NCBI RefSeq assembly: GCF_030167905.1
Contig: NZ_JARGNA010000007.1
Location: 232,024 to 296,023, forward strand
DNA length: 64,000 nucleotides
Direction: 5' to 3'
Source of the DNA: Flavobacterium terrisoli
Lineage (GTDB): Bacteria; Bacteroidota; Bacteroidia; Flavobacteriales; Flavobacteriaceae
Below are positions 8,652 to 15,292 of this stretch, piece by piece (within the stretch, counting starts at the first letter, position 1; each line of letters begins with the position of its first letter). The position numbers and the translations under genes were made by a program. The notes under the pieces are model-generated. The model was not told where the DNA came from. It made no database searches and was given only the letters and a program-made list of their open reading frames with translations.

Positions 8652-10373
8652 ATGAAAAAATCATTACACACAACAGCAATCAAAACCCTATTTACAGTGA
8701 TTTGCTTTGGATGCACTTTTTTAGGTTACGGACAAGCAACCGATTCATCTACATGGACAATAACAGCTCCTGCCACAACCCCTGCTTGGAATAATGGAGT
8801 TCCAACGGCTACAACTGCCGCTGTTATCGCCGCCCCTTTTACCTCGGGAGGAACAGGGATCACGGCTTATTCGCTGACAGTTACAAATAATACTACTGTG
8901 ATTATTTCTTCGGGAGACACTGTAACGCTGAATGGAGCATTGACGGTGGAAACGGGAAGTTCAGTTACTTTTAATAATAACGCGAATTTGATTCAGGGAG
9001 GAACGACCAACTCTAATTCAGGTGTTATTACTATGAAACGCAATAGCTCGGCATTGAAAAGATTGGATTATACTTTGTGGTCAAGTCCGGTTACCGGAAG
9101 TCAGACACTGTTGAATTTTTCACCGATGACTTTGACTAATCGTTTTTATACTTACACCACTTATGAAGCGATAGTTCCGCCGGCCACTTCCAGCAATACA
9201 AATCTATATACCCTTGTTGACCCAGCTACTACCAACTTTGCTCCTGCCAAAGGATATTTGATCAGAATGCCAAATAACCATCCAACTACAGCTACCAATT
9301 GGGAAGGTCAGTTTACAGGAGTTCCAAATAATGGTGACTACAGCTATGTCATGGTTGATGGAGGAGCCGGCAACCGACTCAATCTAGTTGGAAACCCTTA
9401 TCCATCGCCTTTGAATGTAACCGATTTCGTTGCTGCTAACAGTGCTAACATCACCGGAACACTTTATTTTTGGCGAAAAACCAATAACATTTTAAGTCCA
9501 AGCTACTGCTCATGGAGTTCACTGGGATTTACCAGTAACGGAGATGCAGAGGCTTTTGATTTGAATGGCGTTATTCAAACGGGACAAGGCTTCTTTGTAG
9601 AAGGAACCGGCAACGGAACCACTCTTAATTTCAATAATACCATGCGTGTTGATAATCATGCCAATCAATTTTTTAGAAATGCTAATGTGACCAATACTGT
9701 GGAAAGCAATAGAATCTGGTTGAATGCCACCAGCGCAACCGGTGCTTTTTCTCAGGCTTTAATAGGCTACTGTACAAACGCAACTCAAGGCGCTGATGTT
9801 GGTATTGATGGTCGTTATATTAATGATGGAGATATTGCCTTGACTTCGCTAATTGGAACCATTCCTTATGCCATTCAAGGAAGAGCATTGCCTTTTGACG
9901 CTAGTGACATTGTACCTCTTAATTTTAAAGCAACAACCGCAGGCAATTATACCATTGCTATTGATCATGTTGACGGATTGTTTACCGGAAACACTCAGGC
10001 TATTTTTATTAAAGACAATTTAAATGGGGCTTATCACAATTTAAGCAATGGCCCTTACACTTTTGCTTCAGCGGCAGGTACTTTTGCTAATCGCTTTGAA
10101 ATAGTATATCAAACTCTACTGGGTACACCTAATAACCATTTTAACTCAAATACTATGGTCGTTTATCATCAAGAGCATGATGTTGTTATCAATACCGGAA
10201 CTACTATGATGGGAACAGCACGCCTATATGATATCAGTGGAAGATTGCTGATTGAGAGAAAAGGCATTAATGCTTCAGAAACCCGAATCAATATGGGTGT
10301 TTCCAACCAAGTATTACTGGTTGAAGTCACTACTGTTGACGGAGCAAAAGCCACCAAGAAAATAGTGAATTAA
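8652..10373 (+). CDS. Exported protein with type IX secretion C-terminal sorting domain
   Basis: 573 residues. The N-terminus is a signal peptide (Lys-rich start, hydrophobic core, cleavage near GYGQ, about residue 28). The body is Thr/Asn/Ser-rich and beta-like, with no enzyme motif that I recognise. The last ~75 residues (ARLYDISGRLL, later VLLVEVTT, ending KKIVN) match type A C-terminal domains that direct secretion through the Bacteroidota type IX system to the cell surface. It is monocistronic, ending in a strong hairpin terminator. It is probably a surface-exposed or adhesive protein. This is a family-level inference, since no substrate-binding domain is evident. Confidence 0.8.
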   Translation: MKKSLHTTAIKTLFTVICFGCTFLGYGQATDSSTWTITAPATTPAWNNGVPTATTAAVIAAPFTSGGTGITAYSLTVTNNTTVIISSGDTVTLNGALTVETGSSVTFNNNANLIQGGTTNSNSGVITMKRNSSALKRLDYTLWSSPVTGSQTLLNFSPMTLTNRFYTYTTYEAIVPPATSSNTNLYTLVDPATTNFAPAKGYLIRMPNNHPTTATNWEGQFTGVPNNGDYSYVMVDGGAGNRLNLVGNPYPSPLNVTDFVAANSANITGTLYFWRKTNNILSPSYCSWSSLGFTSNGDAEAFDLNGVIQTGQGFFVEGTGNGTTLNFNNTMRVDNHANQFFRNANVTNTVESNRIWLNATSATGAFSQALIGYCTNATQGADVGIDGRYINDGDIALTSLIGTIPYAIQGRALPFDASDIVPLNFKATTAGNYTIAIDHVDGLFTGNTQAIFIKDNLNGAYHNLSNGPYTFASAAGTFANRFEIVYQTLLGTPNNHFNSNTMVVYHQEHDVVINTGTTMMGTARLYDISGRLLIERKGINASETRINMGVSNQVLLVEVTTVDGAKATKKIVN

Positions 10374-10424
10374 CAAAAAAAGTTCAAACATCATTTGAGG
10401 TTAATACGTTTGGAATTTTTATTA

Positions 10425-10465
10425 AATAATACCTTCAAGTTTCCTTGAAGGTATTATTTTTTTTT
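10425..10465 (+). terminator. Rho-independent terminator after the T9SS gene
   Basis: A perfect 15-bp stem (10425-10439 with 10444-10458), 4-nt loop TTTC, followed by a run of T to 10465. It sits 52 bp after the stop codon at 10373. Confidence 0.9.
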
Positions 10466-10709
10466 GATTAATTTAAAAAGACTTTCTTCCGATTTATTGA
10501 ATCGATTGATAGAATTGAAACAATTACAATCAGAAGGTATTTTGAAAGCGCTACAAATAAAAATGGACATCAAAGACTTTGGTATTGGTGCCCAAATTCT
10601 ACACGATATTGGTATCGCGAAGATTAAACTCATCTCGAACACCACCCAAACCAAGCGTGTCGGTATGATTGGCTACGGATTGGAGATTACGGAATACGTG
10701 CCTTATTAA
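10464..10709 (+). pseudogene. Remnant of GTP cyclohydrolase II C-terminus (RibA-like)
   Basis: A frame of 81 codons whose second half (DIKDFGIGAQILHDIGIAKI, then KRVGMIGYGLEI) is clearly the C-terminal piece of GTP cyclohydrolase II as found in RibBA. The catalytic and zinc-binding parts are absent. There is only a TTG possible start, buried in the T-run of the preceding terminator. It is best read as a decayed fragment, although a small expressed protein is not excluded. Homology begins around 10485. Confidence 0.65.
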
Positions 10710-10804
10710 GTACGAGGTACGAAGTTGGAAGTAAGAAGTACAAGTTTAAAAGCAAGAAGTACGATGTACGAGGTTGAAAGTACAAAATTAAAAGCTTGAA
10801 GTAG
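10708..10804. repeat. Degenerate GTACGA-type short repeats
   Basis: About 100 bp built of imperfect direct repeats around AAGTACGAGGTACGA and GTTGGAAGTA. No coding potential. It resembles degenerate intergenic repeats of the kind found in flavobacterial genomes. Confidence 0.6.
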
Positions 10805-10947
10805 TTATTTTAGCAACTAACTATCAGTTAGTGAAACAAATAGGACTTTCGCGAAAAATAAGTAGATATTTTAGTCAAAATCTTTTTGCAAAATGAAAAA
10901 GGTTGCTATATTTGCAACCGCATTAAGAAATTAATGCCCGACTTATT

Positions 10948-11032
10948 GGAGAAATGGCAGAGTGGTCGATTGCGGCAGTCTTGAAAACTGTTGACTGTAA
11001 CAGGTCCGGGGGTTCGAATCCCTCTTTCTCCG
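10948..11032 (+). tRNA. tRNA-Ser (anticodon UGA)
   Basis: 85 nt. The acceptor stem GGAGAAA (10948-10954) pairs with TTTCTCC (11025-11031), with discriminator G. The D-loop region, the anticodon loop CTTGAAA (anticodon TGA), a long variable arm typical of serine tRNAs, and the T-arm GGTTCGAATCC are all visible. An integrase gene starts 250 bp downstream in the same orientation, the usual arrangement when a tRNA 3' end is the attachment site. Confidence 0.95.
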
Positions 11033-11053
11033 CTGACCGAAAGGTAATTTGAA

Positions 11054-11093
11054 GCAAAACGCTGTAAAACTAAAGTTTTACGGCGTTTTTTGC
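11054..11093 (+). terminator. Hairpin terminator downstream of tRNA-Ser
   Basis: GCAAAACGCTGTAAAAC, loop TAAA, then the complementary arm with one G:T-type imperfection, running into TTTTTTGC. It lies 22 bp after the tRNA end. Confidence 0.75.
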
Positions 11094-11282
11094 TTTGTAG
11101 CTGTATCAAAGAAGTTCATTAAATGGTATCGTATCAGTGACCTATTTAGTGACCTATTTATTTCAACGTAAATGGGTCACTAAAATTCGCTGAACGACCT
11201 GACTACCAACCTGTTCAAATATTGTACATCTTGTGTCAGGTGTGATTGATAGATAATTTTATAAATCTAAAATTTACACATT

Positions 11283-12542
11283 ATGAACAAAACTTTCAGC
11301 CTTCTTTTTCTTCTCAAAAAGAACAAACAAAAAGCCAACGGAACAGTGCCACTTTATGCACGAATCACAATCGACGGTATTCCAAAAGAAATCTCATGCA
11401 AGAGAGCAATCCAACCGGAACTTTGGGACAATAAACTGCAAAGACTTACTGGCAGAACTCAGGAAGTAAAATCGATGAACAATTATTTGAAAACCTTTGA
11501 ACAGGAAATCTACGATGCACACCACATGGCGATAAAAGATAAAAAACCGGTTACTGCAGCGGTTGTCAAATCAAAAGTTACTGGAACTGATCAAGCAAAG
11601 TATATGATAGTTCCAATTTTCAAGGAGCATAACAGAAAAATGTGGGCTTTGGTTCCAGATGAATATGCCGAAGGAACTGCCGAACGATATGATACATCTT
11701 TAAAACACACAGAAAGTTTTATACTATGGAAGTATAAAGTCGCCGATATGAACATTGCCGATATTGACTACGAGTTTGTGACTGAGTATGAGTTTTACTT
11801 GAAATCAGAAAAAAACTGTTGCCACAACACAGCAGTAAAGTATGTGAAGAATTTTCAGAAGATAATCAACATCTGTCTCAAAAATGAATGGATTGTCCGC
11901 GACCCATTTCTTAAATACGAAGCTAAAGTAAGAGAAGTCGAAAGAGATTATTTAACGTTAATTGAGTTGAGAACCATTTACCAGAAAAAATTTGTTTCGG
12001 AACGCCTCAGATTGGTTAGAGATATTTTTGTTTTCAGTTGCTATACAGGTCTGGCATATATTGATGTTAAACAACTATCACCAGAACATATTTCTCTTGG
12101 TATAGATGGAATCAAGTGGATATTTAAAAATAGGCAAAAAACTGATGGCCCTTCAAATATTCCTATGCTTCCAATTGCCAATGAAATCGTTGATAGATAT
12201 TCTAACAACCCTAAATGTATAAATGAAAATCGCGTATTGCCGATTCTAAGCAATCAAAAAATGAACAGTTACCTAAAAGAAATTGCGGATGTCTGTGGTA
12301 TAAACAAAGACTTAACCTTCCACGTAGCACGACATACCTTTGCAACCACGGTAACACTTAGTAACGGAGTGCCAATCGAAAGCGTAAGTAAAATGCTTGG
12401 ACATAAGAACTTAAAAAGCACACAAGTTTATGCACGAGTACTTGATATTAAAGTGAGTGCCGATATGCAAGTTTTACGAGATAAATTGCAGGAAATAATG
12501 AACTCCGAAGATGGCAAAGTTTTATTAAGCTACACCGGTTAA
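11283..12542 (+). CDS. Tyrosine recombinase/integrase (Bacteroidetes ICE type)
   Basis: 419 residues: an N-terminal arm-binding domain (about 1-110), a SAM-like core-binding domain (about 110-215) and a C-terminal catalytic domain. Visible catalytic residues are Lys286 (RQKT), His347-x-x-Arg350 (HVARHTF), His374 (LGHKN) and Tyr383 (QVYARV). The first catalytic Arg is replaced by Ala258 in CYTGLAYIDV, a departure also known in CTnDOT-type integrases. The gene is next to a tRNA-Ser and is probably responsible for integrating the element that fills the rest of the window. It ends at its own terminator. No recombination directionality factor is adjacent; the closest candidate is the HTH gene at 44175. 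Confidence 0.9.
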   Translation: MNKTFSLLFLLKKNKQKANGTVPLYARITIDGIPKEISCKRAIQPELWDNKLQRLTGRTQEVKSMNNYLKTFEQEIYDAHHMAIKDKKPVTAAVVKSKVTGTDQAKYMIVPIFKEHNRKMWALVPDEYAEGTAERYDTSLKHTESFILWKYKVADMNIADIDYEFVTEYEFYLKSEKNCCHNTAVKYVKNFQKIINICLKNEWIVRDPFLKYEAKVREVERDYLTLIELRTIYQKKFVSERLRLVRDIFVFSCYTGLAYIDVKQLSPEHISLGIDGIKWIFKNRQKTDGPSNIPMLPIANEIVDRYSNNPKCINENRVLPILSNQKMNSYLKEIADVCGINKDLTFHVARHTFATTVTLSNGVPIESVSKMLGHKNLKSTQVYARVLDIKVSADMQVLRDKLQEIMNSEDGKVLLSYTG

Positions 12543-12567
12543 AATCAAAATAAATTTTCAAAATATT

Positions 12568-12600
12568 AAAAGCATTGCAATCAAACAGCAATGCTTTTTT
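12568..12600 (+). terminator. Terminator of the integrase gene
   Basis: 11-bp stem AAAAGCATTGC / GCAATGCTTTT (12568-12578, 12588-12598) with a 9-nt loop and T-run, 26 bp past the stop codon. Confidence 0.9.
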
Positions 12601-12632
12601 ATTGAAAAAAAACTTCAAAATTAGGGTGTTTA

Positions 12633-12670
12633 ATTCCCGAATCACACACTATACTTCTTGATTCGGAAAA
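12633..12670. promoter_or_regulatory. ATTCCCGAAT operator-like motif before the AraC gene
   Basis: ATTCCCGAAT at 12633-12642 followed by ATCACACAC, and a degraded inverse copy GATTCGGAAAAT near 12658-12669. The same 10-mer occurs before the RteC and TPR-AraC genes (see 39989 and 41974). This is about 100 bp before the AraC-family start at 12739. Confidence 0.45.
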
Positions 12671-12738
12671 TTGCATTATATAGCTTTGTCGACACTTCAC
12701 CCATTCATTCCTGCTACTTCTTTACTATATATAATTGC

Positions 12739-13287
12739 ATGGACACAGAACAAAACCAACAACGAATCAAAGCTATTTACCGGATGCTTTTAGAAATGGC
12801 GACAGGTAACTTGTCATATCGTATTCAGTCAGATGGGCAGGATTTAAAGTTTGATGAACTTGCCAAATCACTAAATGAAGTGGCTGAGAAAATGCAATTG
12901 GGAAACTATTTAAACCCTCACAACTTTACCAATCCAATCTTAGCTGGAAATGATCCTGCAACAGTCATTATTCAAAAAGTACAGGACTACATCTTAAATA
13001 ATTTAGAAGAACCATTACCAACAACAAAAGAGCTGTCGAAGATGTTTGGAACAAATGAGTTTACCCTGAAGGAAAATTTTAGAAATATTCTTAAGACAAG
13101 TATTTATCAATTTTACAATGACGAGCGTTTGAAAAAAGCGCATTTTCTAATTCAGCAAACAGCTATTCCGCTAAAGGAAATTTCTTTTTTATGTGGATTT
13201 AACGATTACACTAATTTCTTTAAGGCATTTAAGAAAAAATACAACTACACACCCAGTGACCTCAACCGTTTGAATAATGACGATTAA
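12739..13287 (+). CDS. AraC-family transcriptional regulator
   Basis: 182 residues from ATG 12739 (MDTEQNQQ). An in-frame extension back to 12658 has no good start and overlaps the operator-like region. The N-terminal ~75 residues resemble a HAMP/PAS-like linker (MATGNLSYRIQ). The C-terminal ~100 residues hold two helix-turn-helix units of the AraC type (TTKELSKMFGTNEFTLKENF, and ISFLCGFNDYTNFFKAFKKK). No ligand domain is recognisable. It lies 92 bp upstream of the MauE-type gene in the same orientation and is the likely local regulator of that cluster. Confidence 0.85.
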   Translation: MDTEQNQQRIKAIYRMLLEMATGNLSYRIQSDGQDLKFDELAKSLNEVAEKMQLGNYLNPHNFTNPILAGNDPATVIIQKVQDYILNNLEEPLPTTKELSKMFGTNEFTLKENFRNILKTSIYQFYNDERLKKAHFLIQQTAIPLKEISFLCGFNDYTNFFKAFKKKYNYTPSDLNRLNNDD

Positions 13288-13379
13288 CAAGCCAACATCT
13301 TTTTTGCATATTCAAATTCCCAAATCACCATTTTTCAAGATTTTCATTTACAGAATTTTACACAACCAAAACCTATAAA

Positions 13380-14867
13380 ATGAAACTGTCGCTACACCTA
13401 AAAACCAACATCATTTACTCCATTAGTTTGCTGTATATCCTTTTATTTACCTATGCTGCAATAAGCAAGATACTCGACTTCGAAAACTTTCAGGTGCAAC
13501 TCGGTCAGTCACCATTATTAAGTGCTTATGCAGAAAGTGTTTCTTATGCTGTCCCAACAATTGAACTCGTTATTTGTTGCCTGCTTTTAATCCCGCGATG
13601 TAGAATGATTGGATTATTTACAGCTTACAGTCTAATGGTAATGTTCACAGCATACATCTACATAATCTTAAATTATAGCTCCTTTATTCCTTGTTCTTGT
13701 GGCGGAATTTTAGAAGATATGTCTTGGAACCAACACATGCTTTTCAATATAGCATTTATTATCCTTTCTGTCATTGCTGTTTTATTGTCTGAACCCGGAT
13801 TAAAAACTATAAAGTACATAATGATTGGCTGTGGAGGACTTGTGAGCATCGGGCTCATTTTCGCATTATTTTATATGTCGGAAAATTTAATTCATCACCA
13901 CAATAATTTCACTCGCAGATTTCCACACTTTCCGGCAGTTCTGGATAAAGAAATGAATCTTAAAGCTGATTCCTACTACTTTGCCGGAAGTAATAGCGGC
14001 AAAATTTATCTTGGCAACTATACTGCACCGCTTCAAATTCTGGAAATCGATAGCACTTTGCAAAACAAAACAATTCACAAAATAAAGCTCAATAAAATGA
14101 ACCTGCCGTTTACCACTATTCAAATAAAAATTCTAGGGTCCTATTTTTATCTGGTTGACGGTAATGTTCCCTGTATTTTCAAAGGCAAAACAACCGATTG
14201 GAAGGCATCTTACATTATGCGCGGTGATCCCTATTTTTCACAATTCGTGCCTGTCGATTCAACTAAAATAGCATTCCGCACAATTTTAAAAAAGACTAAA
14301 ACAAATACACTGGGTTTGTTTGATTTGACCGATACTACATCTATAAAATTTGAACCTAAAGTAATCGAAAAACAAATTGATGGCGTTTTTGATACTGATG
14401 GTCAAGTAATATATGATGCAGCATTTGAAAAGCTTGTTTATATCTATACCTATCGAAACCAATTTAGTATTACGGATAAAAATCTCAAACTGTTATATCG
14501 TGGAAATACTATCGACACTACAGCGCACGCCAATTTAAAAGTGGTAACAATTTCAAGTTCGGGCGAAACAAAATTATCGGCACCACCTTTAACCGTCAAT
14601 AACACCAGTGCAGTTTTTAAGAACACTTTATTTGTTTCGTCTAATTTACCCGGCAAATATGAAAGTTTAGAAATGTGGAAAAAGGCTGCCATAGTCGATT
14701 TATACAACCTGGAAAATCGTTCCTATTTGTTGAGCTTTTATATCTACAATACTGATGGTAAAAAAATGCGCAGCTTCTATATTGAAGGGGCTAAATTATA
14801 CGCACTCATAGGTTCAAAAATTGTCGTTTACAAACTTAGAAAGTCTGTAACAGAAAATTTCAAGTAA
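13380..14867 (+). CDS. MauE/DoxX-type redox membrane protein with large exported domain
   Basis: 495 residues. Residues 1-140 form four hydrophobic helices (about 12-30, 57-72, 77-99, 120-137) of the MauE/DoxX type, with a Cys pair in PCSCGG (Cys105, Cys107) close to a membrane face. A fifth helix (about 146-165) leads into about 325 residues rich in alternating hydrophobics that look like a periplasmic beta-propeller. MauE-like proteins support disulphide or electron transfer to exported proteins. The next gene encodes a tiny exported protein with four cysteines, so an oxidative-folding role is a reasonable inference. A degenerate ATTCCCAAAT motif lies at 13316-13325 upstream. Confidence 0.75.
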   Translation: MKLSLHLKTNIIYSISLLYILLFTYAAISKILDFENFQVQLGQSPLLSAYAESVSYAVPTIELVICCLLLIPRCRMIGLFTAYSLMVMFTAYIYIILNYSSFIPCSCGGILEDMSWNQHMLFNIAFIILSVIAVLLSEPGLKTIKYIMIGCGGLVSIGLIFALFYMSENLIHHHNNFTRRFPHFPAVLDKEMNLKADSYYFAGSNSGKIYLGNYTAPLQILEIDSTLQNKTIHKIKLNKMNLPFTTIQIKILGSYFYLVDGNVPCIFKGKTTDWKASYIMRGDPYFSQFVPVDSTKIAFRTILKKTKTNTLGLFDLTDTTSIKFEPKVIEKQIDGVFDTDGQVIYDAAFEKLVYIYTYRNQFSITDKNLKLLYRGNTIDTTAHANLKVVTISSSGETKLSAPPLTVNNTSAVFKNTLFVSSNLPGKYESLEMWKKAAIVDLYNLENRSYLLSFYIYNTDGKKMRSFYIEGAKLYALIGSKIVVYKLRKSVTENFK

Positions 14868-14960
14868 AGAATTCTAATATAAAAATATACTGGCCGGTTT
14901 CAGGGATAAGATTGAAAACCTGTATAAAAGAGTAAATCGTAACTTTTAAATTTTACTATT

Positions 14961-15227
14961 ATGAAAATCAAATTTTTTAAATTGATTCTACCAGTAGCGG
15001 TTGTCGCTTTTGGTTTAGCTGGCGCTATGCATACTAATGCAATGGACAAAAAAGCCACAAAATTGGTTAACAAATGGGGTTACACTCATATCGATGGTGA
15101 GAACTGCGTTCTTACCAACGTTATGTGTAGAACCGAAATTGGACCTCCTTGCAAGCAGGGTTCTAATCAGCTTTACGATTTCGTGAGCACAACAAGCTGC
15201 CCAAATCCATTAAATAAAATTCCTTAG
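14961..15227 (+). CDS. Small exported four-cysteine protein (DUF6520-like)
   Basis: 88 residues. The N-terminus is a signal peptide (Lys-rich, then LILPVAVVAFGLAGA), with cleavage probably after the Ala near residue 27. The mature part of about 60 residues has four cysteines (49, 56, 64, 80), a Pro-Pro pair and a Pro-rich tail. It resembles the DUF6520 group of small Bacteroidota proteins, by memory rather than by search. It follows the MauE-type gene by 93 bp. It could be a secreted peptide, a redox partner or a precursor cleaved by the convergent S9 peptidase. None of these can be shown from sequence alone. Confidence 0.75.
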   Translation: MKIKFFKLILPVAVVAFGLAGAMHTNAMDKKATKLVNKWGYTHIDGENCVLTNVMCRTEIGPPCKQGSNQLYDFVSTTSCPNPLNKIP

Positions 15228-15246
15228 TATTTTTATTTAAAAGAGT

Positions 15247-15272
15247 AATGCAGTTCCAATCGGAACTGCATT
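15247..15272. terminator. Bidirectional hairpin between convergent genes
   Basis: Perfect 11-bp stem AATGCAGTTCC / GGAACTGCATT (15247-15257, 15262-15272), loop AATC. It sits between the stop of the small exported protein and the stop of the convergent S9 peptidase gene. No long T-run follows on the plus strand. Confidence 0.7.
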
Positions 15273-15292
15273 CTCATTTGTATTAAGGCTTC

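Noticed and set aside
10906..11109. 67-codon minus-strand ORF reading GERGIRTPG
   Set aside because: It is the antisense of tRNA-Ser, a common false gene call; there is no coding evidence.
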